From Allocatelliglobosispora scoriae (GTDB lineage Bacteria; Actinomycetota; Actinomycetes; Mycobacteriales; Micromonosporaceae), in NCBI RefSeq assembly GCF_014204945.1, contig NZ_JACHMN010000002.1, positions 2,255,001-2,319,000 of the forward strand: a stretch of 64,000 nucleotides of DNA, read 5' to 3'. Both the position numbers and the translations under genes were made by a program. The notes below the pieces were generated by a model. It was not told where the DNA came from. It made no database searches and saw only the letters and a program-made list of their open reading frames with translations. The first letter of the stretch is position 1. Each line of letters begins with the position of its first letter. Shown piece after piece: positions 34,851 through 42,530 of the stretch.

Positions 34851-37313
34851 TTGAACCGACTCCACCGAGCCATCGTGGCCGGTGCCACCGGAATCGCCGC
34901 CGTCGTCGCGACCGTCACGGTCAGCGGCATCGGCGGCGCGCACGCCGAGACGACACTGCGCCTGCTCGCCCTGCCGGGCGAGTCCGAGCAGGTCCGGCTC
35001 ACCACCACCGGCACGTTCCAGCTCAGCGCCGACAGCGGCCGCACCTGGAGCCGCGCACTCCCCGCGCCCACCCACATCCAGCTCCGGTCCCGCACCTTCG
35101 ACCCGCTCTCCGCGTCCGGCGCCGGGCTCGCGGGCACCCTCACGGGTGCGAAGAGCGCATACATAGTCCAGTTCGCCGCCGCACCGCTCGACAGCCAGCG
35201 GCGCGACCTGGCGCGGTTGGGCGTACGCCTCGGGGCCTATCTGCCCGACGCGGCCTATGTCGCGCGGATGTCCACCGCGACCCGGGAAAAGGTCGCGGCC
35301 CTGCCCTACATCCGCTGGGTCGGCGGCTATGAGCCGACCGACCGGCTCGCCCCCGAGGCGAAGCCCGGCCGGCTGCGGATCTCGCTCGTCAATCGGGACC
35401 TCGCCGACCAGGCCGCGGTCATCAACCGGATCGAGGCGCTCGGCGGCACGGTGCACCTCGCCTCGGCGAGCAAGGGCCTGATCGAGGCGACGCTCACCGC
35501 GAAGCAGCTCGCGGCGGTCGCCGACTTCGGCGAGGTGCTCGCGATCGACGCGTGGTCGGCGCCGCAGACCGACATGAACCTCGCCCGGCAGGACGGCGGC
35601 GCCGACGCCATCGAGGCCGCACGCGGCTATCGCGGCCAGGGCGTCCGCGGCGAGGTGATGGACGGCGGCCTGCGCGTCACGCACCAGGAGTTCGCCGCCC
35701 GGCCGCCGCTGGTGCACGGCGGCAACAGCACCGACACCAGCCACGGCACCTCGACATACGGCCAGATCTTCGCGCAGGGCGTGGTCGCGCTCAACCGGGG
35801 CATGCTGCCCGAGGCGCAGGGCATGATCGCGGCCTACAGCGTCGTGACCGACCGCTACGCGCACACCGCGCAGCTCGTCAACCCGAGCCTCAACTACCGG
35901 GCCGTCTTCCAGAGCAACAGCTGGGGCGACGCGCTCACCACGAGCTACACCACCGTCTCCGCCAACCTCGACGACATCGTCTTCGACCACGACATCCTGA
36001 TCTGCCAGTCCCAGAGCAACAACGGCAACCGCAGCTCGCGGCCGCAGGCGTGGTCCAAGAACGTCGTCTCCGTCGGCGGGCAGTACCACAAGAACACGCT
36101 GTCGCGTACCGACGACGCCTGGAGCGCGGGCGCCAGCATCGGTCCGGCGGCCGACGGCCGCCTCAAGCCCGACCTCTCCAACTACTACGACCAGATCAAC
36201 ACCACGTCGAGCACCAGCAACACGTCCTACACCAGCACTTTCGGGGGTACGAGCGGCGCCACCCCGATCACGTGCGGCAACTTCGGCCTGCTCTTCCAGA
36301 TGTGGGCCGACGGCGTCTTCGCCGGCGCACCGGGGCAGAACCGCGACGTCTTCACCACCCGCCCGCACGCCGCCACCGCGAAGGCCTTGATGATCAATCA
36401 GGCCAACCAGTACACGTTCAGCGGCACCGCCGCCGACCTGACCCGGGTGCACCAGGGCTGGGGCACGGCGAGCGTCGGCAACCTCTACACCCAGGCCCAG
36501 GCGAACGGCTGGAGCCTGCCGATCCTGGTCAACGAGACCGATCTGCTGACGGTCGGCCAGAAGAAGACCTACACCGTCACCACCGACGGCACCCAGCCGT
36601 TGAAGGCCACCCTCGTCTACACCGACCCGGCCGGTTCGCCCTCGGCGGCGAAGGCTCAGGTCAACGACCTGACGCTGAAGGCGACCGCGCCCAACGGAAC
36701 CGTCTACTGGGGCAACAACGGCCTCAACGCGGGCAACTGGTCGACCTCGGGCGGTGTCGCCAACACCGTCGACACGGTGGAGAACGTCTTCGTCCAGAGC
36801 CCCACCCCGGGCACCTGGACGATCGAGGTCTCCGCCGACACGGTCGGCAGCGACGGGCACGTCGAGACCACCGCCAGCGACGTCGACTACGCGCTGGTCG
36901 TCACCGCCAAGGTGGGTACGCCGCCGAGCACCTCGCCGAGCCCGACGGCCTCCACCAGCCCGTCCCCCGCACCCAAGAAGTTCACCAACGACACGGACTT
37001 CGCGATCGCCGACAACGCGACGATCGAGAGCCCGATCACGGTGACCGGCGTCGCGGGCAACGCACCCGCCACCCTGAAGGTGGACGTCAACATCACCCAC
37101 ACCTACATCGGTGACCTCGTGGTGACCCTGGTGGCTCCGGACGGCAGCCTCTACGTGCTGCACAACCGCACCGGGGGCAGCGCCGACAACATCGTCACGA
37201 GCTACACCGTCAACGCCTCCACCGAAGTCGCCAACGGGACGTGGAAGCTCCGCGTCGCCGATGCGGCATCAGCCGACACCGGAACGCTCAACACCTGGTC
37301 ATTGACCTTCTGA
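34851..37313 (+). CDS. Secreted S8-family serine peptidase with C-terminal P-domain (proprotein-convertase type)
   Basis: 820 residues from a TTG start, fixed by GAGGAGG six bases upstream and a good signal peptide (MNRLHRAIVAG, cleavage near AHAE at 33). Residues ~100-235 look like a propeptide. Catalytic Asp271 (GEVMDGGLRVTH), His298 (DTSHGTSTYG), Asn near 390 (QSQSNNGNR) and Ser468 (GGTSGATPI) are present. A jelly-roll region follows (~525-700), then a Ser/Pro/Thr linker (~704-722) and a P-domain (~730-820: ITVTGV, THTYIGDLVVTLVAPDG, GTWKLRVADAASADTGTLN). This layout differs from the subtilase at 31242, so they are not recent duplicates. Divergent from it by 270 bp. Confidence 0.93.
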   Translation: MNRLHRAIVAGATGIAAVVATVTVSGIGGAHAETTLRLLALPGESEQVRLTTTGTFQLSADSGRTWSRALPAPTHIQLRSRTFDPLSASGAGLAGTLTGAKSAYIVQFAAAPLDSQRRDLARLGVRLGAYLPDAAYVARMSTATREKVAALPYIRWVGGYEPTDRLAPEAKPGRLRISLVNRDLADQAAVINRIEALGGTVHLASASKGLIEATLTAKQLAAVADFGEVLAIDAWSAPQTDMNLARQDGGADAIEAARGYRGQGVRGEVMDGGLRVTHQEFAARPPLVHGGNSTDTSHGTSTYGQIFAQGVVALNRGMLPEAQGMIAAYSVVTDRYAHTAQLVNPSLNYRAVFQSNSWGDALTTSYTTVSANLDDIVFDHDILICQSQSNNGNRSSRPQAWSKNVVSVGGQYHKNTLSRTDDAWSAGASIGPAADGRLKPDLSNYYDQINTTSSTSNTSYTSTFGGTSGATPITCGNFGLLFQMWADGVFAGAPGQNRDVFTTRPHAATAKALMINQANQYTFSGTAADLTRVHQGWGTASVGNLYTQAQANGWSLPILVNETDLLTVGQKKTYTVTTDGTQPLKATLVYTDPAGSPSAAKAQVNDLTLKATAPNGTVYWGNNGLNAGNWSTSGGVANTVDTVENVFVQSPTPGTWTIEVSADTVGSDGHVETTASDVDYALVVTAKVGTPPSTSPSPTASTSPSPAPKKFTNDTDFAIADNATIESPITVTGVAGNAPATLKVDVNITHTYIGDLVVTLVAPDGSLYVLHNRTGGSADNIVTSYTVNASTEVANGTWKLRVADAASADTGTLNTWSLTF

Positions 37314-37319
37314 CCGGGC

Positions 37320-37356
37320 GGGCCGCTCGCGACACACCCGGGGTCGCGAGCGGTCC
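37320..37356 (+). terminator. Terminator hairpin after the P-domain subtilase
   Basis: A 14-bp stem (one G-U pair) with a 9-nt loop begins seven bases after the stop. There is no T-tract. Confidence 0.7.
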
Positions 37357-37469
37357 ACAATGGACTTGACCATGCTCCGCAAGCGCAGCGCGTGACCGCA
37401 CGAGACGAGAAATAATCGGGGCAAATCGTCGATAGCATCATGCACAGCGCAATCTAAAAGGAGCTGGGT

Positions 37470-37904
37470 ATGACGTATGACCCGTCGACACCGACGACAC
37501 CGGAGCTTCTGCGGTTCACCGCAACGACTGTCGACGGGACTCCCTTCGACGCCGCGACTCTGGTGGGCAAGCCCGCTGTGCTGTGGTTCTGGGCAGCCTG
37601 GTGCCCCAAGTGCCGAGCCGCCGCAGACGAGGTAGTCGCCGTCGCACACGACTATGCGGGCAAAGTCAATGTGATCGGAGTGGCCGGACTCGGCAGCGGC
37701 AACGCCGGTATGCAGAAGTTCATCGCCGACATGGGCCTCATCGAGCTCACCCACGTCGCCGACGACCTCGGCATGGTGCGCACCCGGTTCGGGATGACGC
37801 CGCAGGTGGACTTCGTCCTCCTCGACGCCGAAGGCGTTCTCGTCCACAAGAGCGCCTTCGTCCCGGCCGAGTTCCGCGCCCTCGTCGCAGCGCTCGCCAA
37901 CTGA
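37470..37904 (+). CDS. Thioredoxin-like (TlpA/DsbE-type) protein
   Basis: 144 residues with ribosome site AAGGAG upstream. Thioredoxin fold: FTATTVDGTPFDAATLVGKPAVLWFWAAW in sections, then the redox motif WCPKC at ~44-48 and the cis-Pro loop GMTPQVDFVLLD. The order AWCPKCR is like the TlpA/ResA/MPT53 group rather than housekeeping thioredoxin. There is no obvious signal peptide at this start, so location is uncertain. Two bases separate it from the CcdA-like gene, and the pair should form a membrane-linked thiol relay. No cytochrome c biogenesis genes are beside it, so its target is probably another exported protein. Confidence 0.85.
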   Translation: MTYDPSTPTTPELLRFTATTVDGTPFDAATLVGKPAVLWFWAAWCPKCRAAADEVVAVAHDYAGKVNVIGVAGLGSGNAGMQKFIADMGLIELTHVADDLGMVRTRFGMTPQVDFVLLDAEGVLVHKSAFVPAEFRALVAALAN

Positions 37905-37906
37905 CG

Positions 37907-38746
37907 ATGCCGTCCGACCCTTCCTACCCGATGGCGGTGGCGGCCGGGGCGCTGGCGACGGTCAACCCGTGCGGCTTCGCGTTGCTTGCGGCGTACGCGT
38001 CGCTGGTCGTCCTCGGCGACGACGCGACGGCGCGCCCCGCGCCGCTCACCGCGGTCGCTCGCGCCCTGACCATGACCACGGCGATGACGCTCGGCTTCGT
38101 CACCGCGTTCGGCGCTTTCGCGCTGCTCGCCGAGCCGGTGGCGACGTGGATCGCCGAGCGGCTGCCGTGGCTGACCATCGGCACCGGGGTGGTCCTGGTG
38201 CTGCTCGGCGCCTGGGTGATAAGCGGTCGTGACCTGCCCTCTCCTGCCCCGCGACGGCGACACGCACCGCCGCTGCGGGGCAGGTTCGGACCCATGTACG
38301 CCTTCGGGCTCACCTATGCCATCGCATCGGTGAGCTGCGCGGTCAACCCATTCCTGGGGATGGTCAGGGACCGGCCGGCAGTGACCGGGTTCGGCCTGTT
38401 CCTGGCCTATGCGGCGGGGATCTCGCTGGTCGCGGCGACGATCTCCGTCGGGGTGGGCCTCATCCGGCACTCCACGGTGCCGCTGGTGCGGCGTCTCGCA
38501 CCCACGCTGTTTCGGGCGGCGGGGGTCATGCTGATCGTGCCGGGCGGATACGTCGCCTGGTTCGGCTGGTACGAGATCCGGGTCGGCGGCGGGACCGTCG
38601 CCGACCCGGTCATCAACCTCGGGACCGCCGCCCAATCATGGCTCGCCACCGGTATCGACACGCTGGGACCGCTCGCCCTCGTCGCCACCTGCACATTGAT
38701 GATCTCCATCGCCCTCGCGGCCCACCACCTTCGCCGCGCCACCTGA
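37907..38746 (+). CDS. CcdA-like thiol:disulfide interchange membrane protein
   Basis: 279 residues with six to eight hydrophobic helices. The two membrane cysteines of the CcdA/DsbD-beta fold are visible: NPCGFALLAAY in helix 1 and SVSCAVNPFLG in the pseudo-symmetric second half. CcdA moves electrons from cytoplasmic thioredoxin across the membrane to an exported thioredoxin-like partner, here presumably the product of 37470. The start ATG 37907 comes two bases after the partner's stop. An additional C-terminal helix after WLATGIDTLGPLALV extends it slightly beyond the minimal family length. Confidence 0.88.
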   Translation: MPSDPSYPMAVAAGALATVNPCGFALLAAYASLVVLGDDATARPAPLTAVARALTMTTAMTLGFVTAFGAFALLAEPVATWIAERLPWLTIGTGVVLVLLGAWVISGRDLPSPAPRRRHAPPLRGRFGPMYAFGLTYAIASVSCAVNPFLGMVRDRPAVTGFGLFLAYAAGISLVAATISVGVGLIRHSTVPLVRRLAPTLFRAAGVMLIVPGGYVAWFGWYEIRVGGGTVADPVINLGTAAQSWLATGIDTLGPLALVATCTLMISIALAAHHLRRAT

Positions 38747-38829
38747 CGTTCTCCTCTCCCCGCTTCGTGGTCCGGGCGTCCCTCTCCGACGCCCGGGCCA
38801 CGAAGTCCATGCTCCGATAGGGTCGTGGG

Positions 38830-39342
38830 GTGCTGAGAGCTGCAGACGACACCGACCGCGACCTCGTCCTCGGGTGGCGCAACCACCCCCAGGTCCGCGG
38901 GGTCAGCCTGACCACCCACGAGATCACCCCCACCGAGCACGCGGCCTGGTGGAGCGCGGTCGCCGCCGACAGCCTGCGCCAGCTGCTGATCTTCGAGTGG
39001 GAGGGCGCGCCCGCAGGCGTCGTCATCTTCGACCGGCGCCGGGAGGCCGAGCGCGGCGTGATCTGGGGCTTCTACCTCGACATCGACGGGCTGACGGCAC
39101 GCGAAGCGCTCATGCCGGCGTGGATCGGGCTGGAGCGCGACGCCATCGATTACGCGTTCGACGTGCTCGGTGCACAGACGCTCGGTGGCGAGACGCTGGC
39201 TTCCAATGTGCCGGTGCTGCAGCTGCACAAGCGGTTCGGGTTCACGGTGACGGAGAGCTACCCGACGACGATCAACGGCGAGGCGACCGAGGTCCTGTGG
39301 ACCAGCCTGAACGTCGCCAACCGCAAGCCTTCGCGCCGCTGA
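38830..39342 (+). CDS. GNAT-family N-acetyltransferase, PseH-like
   Basis: 170 residues from GTG 38830. The opening VLRAADDTDRDLVLGWRNHPQVR and then THEITPTEHAAWWSAV match the pattern of PseH-type enzymes, which acetylate UDP-4-amino-4,6-dideoxy sugars during nonulosonic acid synthesis (WRNHP is characteristic). The acetyl-CoA region is less canonical (VIWGFYLDIDG and a C-terminal VLQLHKRFGFTVTES). It is separated by 915 bp of repeats from the convergent LuxC operon. Together with the SpsF-like gene at 44934 it suggests sugar-nucleotide modification here. Whether it acts on a sugar or a protein cannot be settled. Confidence 0.8.
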   Translation: MLRAADDTDRDLVLGWRNHPQVRGVSLTTHEITPTEHAAWWSAVAADSLRQLLIFEWEGAPAGVVIFDRRREAERGVIWGFYLDIDGLTAREALMPAWIGLERDAIDYAFDVLGAQTLGGETLASNVPVLQLHKRFGFTVTESYPTTINGEATEVLWTSLNVANRKPSRR

Positions 39343-39372
39343 ATCGCGGCTCCTGCGGCTTCACGCTCGCAA

Positions 39373-39447
39373 GATCACGTCCGGTTCGGGGAAGTAGACG
39401 TGATCCAGGCTCATGATCACGTCTGCTTCCCCGAACCAGACGTGATC
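39373..39447. repeat. 33-bp inverted repeat with self-complementary arm ends
   Basis: Arms 39373-39405 and 39415-39447 match with two mismatches around a 9-nt loop. Each arm also begins GATCACGTC and ends GACGTGATC, so it can fold on itself; alternative cruciform or hairpin states are possible. It lies just after the PseH-like gene. Confidence 0.85.
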
Positions 39448-39539
39448 ACTCCCGGTGCCCGCGCCCAGCGCGAGCGAAGCGAGGCGCGTGCGATCTCACG
39501 CAACCCTCGAGCCGCCTCTCCGCGCGCACATCGATTCAA

Positions 39540-39614
39540 GATCGCACCATCTTTGGGGAAGAAGGCCTGATCAAGGTGCTTGATCAGGCCTTCTTCCCCA
39601 AAGATGGTGCGATC
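39540..39614. repeat. 36-bp perfect inverted repeat with 3-nt loop
   Basis: Arms 39540-39575 and 39579-39614 are fully complementary around GTG. The ends are GATCGCACC/GGTGCGATC and the middle contains GGGGAAGAAGG. This is the longest perfect palindrome in the window. Confidence 0.9.
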
Positions 39615-39718
39615 ACTGTGCGGGTGCCGCACCTCGTGCCATTCGTCCGCTCGCGGGTCCGCGCATCAGCGCGGGCTCGGCGGTGATCGCGCACGTTCCG
39701 GGAAATTAGCCCTACCAC

Positions 39719-39805
39719 CGCGCAAGGTCGTGCTGATTCCCGGAAGTAAGCCCTACCGACACACCCCAAGGGGACTATTTCCCGGAAATAGAACGATCTT
39801 GCGCG
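39719..39805. repeat. Nested palindrome related to the 52081 repeat family
   Basis: Outer arms CGCGCAAGGTCGT and ACGATCTTGCGCG (one mismatch) enclose two copies of TTCCCGGAA and the string GGGGACTATTTCCCGGAAA. The same string, with one change, recurs in the tandem units at 52081-52657. Confidence 0.75.
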
Positions 39806-39869
39806 ATTTCGGGAGCCCTGGCCGGCAGCGGGAGCCCACTTCTAGCCCTCAGGGCTAGCGGCGGGGCGC

Positions 39870-40078
39870 GGCCACCACCCCGGCGCAGTCACCGCCGCGG
39901 CGCAGCCACTCCCCCGAGGCCCAGCCACCACCTGGGCCAAGCCACTATCCGGCCCAGCCACTACCGGAGCGCAGCCACCGCCGGGGGCGCAGTCACCGCC
40001 GGGAACGCAGCTACCGCTGGATTCGCAGCCACCGCCGGGGGCGCAGCCACCGCCGAGGACGCAGCCACCGCCGGATTC
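39870..40078. repeat. 18-bp minisatellite (six clean units plus degenerate flank)
   Basis: Six consecutive 18-bp units of the form GCAGCCACCGCCGGNNNC fill 39971-40078 exactly; diverged units extend left to about 39870. The period is six codons. A minus-strand frame from TTG 40090 would read Gly-Gly-Gly-Cys-x-Pro repeats, but it has no ribosome site, so I treat it as non-coding. Confidence 0.85.
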
Positions 40079-40136
40079 GCCGTAGCGCAAGCGCGTTAAG
40101 CCGCGAAACGCGCACCTCGGACCGTCATGCGTGTGA

Positions 40137-40200
40137 TGATCGCGGATCTAGGCGGCGAGAGACCACCAGGGCGAGCCCGCTGCGCCATGATCTGCGATCA
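40137..40200. repeat. GATC-bounded palindrome before the luxC stop
   Basis: TGATCGCGGATC and GATCTGCGATCA (12-bp arms, one mismatch) enclose 40 bp. It is the last element before the minus-strand luxC stop at 40258 and could terminate that operon. Confidence 0.6.
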
Positions 40201-40257
40201 ACCAGCCGGGTACGCGAGATCCTGGCATCAAGGGCACCGATGTCGAGCGGCGCTCCG

Positions 40258-41487
40258 TCAGGTGGTGATCGTTACCAGGCGGGTGAACTCGCGGGAGAGG
40301 TCGTAGCCGTCCCAGATACCCGCGAAGGCCAACGCCTGCCCGAACGGCACCATCCGGTCGACGCCCCGCCCGGCCACCGCACGCGCGAACCCCGTCAGCT
40401 CCTGCGCGTCGAAACCGAAGTGGCTCAGCGTCTGGTCCTTGCGCCGGATCAGCGGCACCAGGTCTGCCAACTGGGCGACGTTCGCGAACGCGAAGACCCC
40501 GGTCCCGAGCCAGTGCCGGGGCATCGCACCCGGACCGGTCAGCTCGACATCGGTGACCTCGTTGCCGTGGAAGGTGATCCGATCGGCGGCGCCGTCAGCG
40601 GCGAGCCCATAGACGCCGACCCGCTTCTCCACGGCCATCGCCGCGTCGAGCGCGGGCTCCGACCGGTCCCGCAGCGTCTTCTCGACGAGCGAGACCAGCT
40701 CGACCCGCACCGCGTCGGCGCCCGCCGGGTCACCCACGAGGAACACGGCCCGAGGCGACGCGCAGGCGGCCTGGTCGAACCAGTAGACGTCGTTGACGAG
40801 CCCTTCCGCAGCCAGCGCCCGGGTCCGGGCATCGGCAGCCTGCCATCCGGCGATGGAGACGACGGCGAACGAGGTCCGGTCGGGGAAGGTGACATCACGC
40901 GCGGCGGCGGCGAGCGGATGGCGGCGGATCTCGTGCACGGTCCGGTCGCCGCCCCAGATGACCCGCAGGTCGCAGGCGCGGCTGAGGGCTGCGGTGATCT
41001 CGTCGTCTCGCCCGTACGTGATCATGCGCTGGGTCTGGGCGATCGCCGGGTGCGCATCGGTGTCGTTGAGCGCGTCGAGGATCGCCGTCGCGGCACCGGC
41101 CGAGCGGGCGGAGACCCGGATGACGTTGGCGTTGCCCGCGAGCGCCGAGAGCGCCCAGGAGTAGACGAAGATCGTGTCGACGTTGGCCGGGGGCACGTGG
41201 AAGACGAGGCCGCGGGGCATGACGAGGGCGTCGGGGGTCGCCGCCTGCAGTCGCTCGACGGTCCGCCGCAGCTCCGCCTTGCGCAGGAAGAAGCCCAGCG
41301 AGGCGAGCTCGGGGAAGCGCCGGGCGAGCGACGGAGCGAGCAGCTTGCGGGACATGCCGAGCAGGAACTCGACGACCCGCTCGTCGCCGACGGTGAGGCG
41401 ACCGTCGACGGGTTCGTCGGTGAGCGAGGCGAGCAGCGAATCGATCTCGACCGGCTCGCCGACCGGGTAGCGGAGGTCTACCTTCAT
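40258..41487 (-). CDS. LuxC-like acyl-CoA/acyl-protein reductase
   Basis: 409 residues of the LuxC family, an aldehyde-dehydrogenase-like fold. The substrate-site cysteine is Cys242 in WFDQAACASPRAVFL, matching the D-Q-x-A-C-x-S-P pattern. The nucleotide-binding half has PRGLVFHVPPANVDTIFVYSW in sections and LAGNANVIRVS (~117-126). LuxC reduces an activated acyl chain to an aldehyde using NADPH. It is the last gene of the ACP-SDR-ligase-LuxE-LuxC operon and overlaps luxE by 4 bp. No luciferase genes occur in the window, so the aldehyde is not obviously for light. It could be an intermediate in modifying a glycan or lipid. Confidence 0.85.
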   Translation of the reverse strand: MKVDLRYPVGEPVEIDSLLASLTDEPVDGRLTVGDERVVEFLLGMSRKLLAPSLARRFPELASLGFFLRKAELRRTVERLQAATPDALVMPRGLVFHVPPANVDTIFVYSWALSALAGNANVIRVSARSAGAATAILDALNDTDAHPAIAQTQRMITYGRDDEITAALSRACDLRVIWGGDRTVHEIRRHPLAAAARDVTFPDRTSFAVVSIAGWQAADARTRALAAEGLVNDVYWFDQAACASPRAVFLVGDPAGADAVRVELVSLVEKTLRDRSEPALDAAMAVEKRVGVYGLAADGAADRITFHGNEVTDVELTGPGAMPRHWLGTGVFAFANVAQLADLVPLIRRKDQTLSHFGFDAQELTGFARAVAGRGVDRMVPFGQALAFAGIWDGYDLSREFTRLVTITT

Positions 41488-42530
41488 GCGGCACCGCCGG
41501 TGAACGTGTCGCTGCAGCCGCGTGCCTCGGCGCGGGGCAGACGGCCGAGGATGCGCAGGCGCTTGCCCGGCCAGGGTCCGTCGTCGATCCCGTCGATCAC
41601 GCCGAGGTCCTCGGTGAGCAGCACGTGCCCCGGGTACGAGGTCGGCAGCGTGCTGATCACCTCGATCAGACCGGGCGTGCCGATCGGCTGCTCCTCCCAG
41701 GTCACGGGGTCGCGGATGATGACATCGGCGAAGTCGGGGCAGTAGAGCGAGCCGCCCTCGGGGCCCTCCAGGAAGACCGTGCCGATCTGCTCGACCATGC
41801 CGTAGAAGTTGTAGACCTGGGTCAGGCCGGTGTCCTCGGCCAGGCGGCGGCGGAACTCCGCGTTGTCGACGGCCCGGTCGATCAGCTTCTTCCAGCCGCC
41901 GGAGTGGATCAGCAGGCCGTTGCTGAGGTCGAGCCCGTTGTCGCGAGCGGCTTCGTAAAGGTAGAGCCAGACCATGAACGTGAAGCCGAAGACGAGGAAG
42001 GGCGCGTCACCGTGCTTGGCGAGGAAGGTCTTGAGCGCCTCGACATCCGGCTCGCCGTTCTCATCGAGCAGGTAGACGTGGTCGCGACCGAAGTTGATCA
42101 GCCCGAGCATGCCCGCGCCCCGGGCGCTGAACTCGCGGCGGTTGCTCACCACGGCCCGGCTGTCGACGATCAGCATCGGCAGCCGCTTGGGGCCGAGCAC
42201 GGTCTGCAGCGTGTTGGACAGGGCCTTGGTCTGCGCGGCGGCGGCGGTGCGGTCCAGGTAGATCCGGCTCACGTCACCCGTGGTGCCGCTCGACGTGAGG
42301 GTCTTGACCACCTCGTCGTCGGGGATGCTCTTGAGCGAGTGCGTCTTGAACATGCGCACCGGCAGCCAGGGCAGGTCGCGCAGGTCGGCATAGGGTCCGC
42401 CGGTGGCGTCGACGGCGCCGACGATGCGGTCGTAGGGAGCGCAGGCGGCCCGGTGGTGCGTGACGAGGTCGTTGAGGGCCGGCAGGAGCTGTGCTTCCTT
42501 CTCCGACTGGCTGAGCGTGAAGACACTCAT
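41484..42530 (-). CDS. LuxE-like acyl-protein synthetase/acyltransferase
   Basis: 348 residues of the LuxE/PaaK-type adenylate-forming group. LPWLPVRMFKTHSLKSIPDDE (~53-73, read in parts) and TLTSSGTTGDVSRIYLD (~78-94, the Ser/Thr/Gly-rich loop) are the family hallmarks. Further on, LLIHSGGWKK and YNFYGMVEQIGTVFLEG match the LuxE motif region near its active site, and HVLLTEDLGVID is the late Asp motif. LuxE activates a fatty acid and hands the acyl group to LuxC. It overlaps both neighbours by 4 bp, indicating tight coupling. Confidence 0.85.
   Translation of the reverse strand: MSVFTLSQSEKEAQLLPALNDLVTHHRAACAPYDRIVGAVDATGGPYADLRDLPWLPVRMFKTHSLKSIPDDEVVKTLTSSGTTGDVSRIYLDRTAAAAQTKALSNTLQTVLGPKRLPMLIVDSRAVVSNRREFSARGAGMLGLINFGRDHVYLLDENGEPDVEALKTFLAKHGDAPFLVFGFTFMVWLYLYEAARDNGLDLSNGLLIHSGGWKKLIDRAVDNAEFRRRLAEDTGLTQVYNFYGMVEQIGTVFLEGPEGGSLYCPDFADVIIRDPVTWEEQPIGTPGLIEVISTLPTSYPGHVLLTEDLGVIDGIDDGPWPGKRLRILGRLPRAEARGCSDTFTGGAA

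Larger units (their letters stand above)
39343..40257. other. 915-bp non-coding gap filled with palindromes and a minisatellite
   Basis: No credible gene is present. From left to right it holds a 33-bp-arm palindrome (39373), a perfect 36-bp-arm palindrome (39540), direct repeats of TTCCSGGAARTWAGCCCTACC (39694 and 39738), a nested palindrome (39719-39805), a CTAGCCC-TCA-GGGCTAG hairpin (39842-39858), an 18-bp minisatellite, and a GATC-bounded palindrome (40137-40200). Confidence 0.85.

Noticed and set aside
31242-37163. Long antisense frames across both subtilases
   Set aside because: The sense strands have complete catalytic triads and signal peptides; antisense products have no recognisable motifs.
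40258-42530. Bioluminescence operon
   Set aside because: luxC- and luxE-like genes are present but luxA, luxB and luxD are not, and the neighbours are ACP, SDR and sugar genes.
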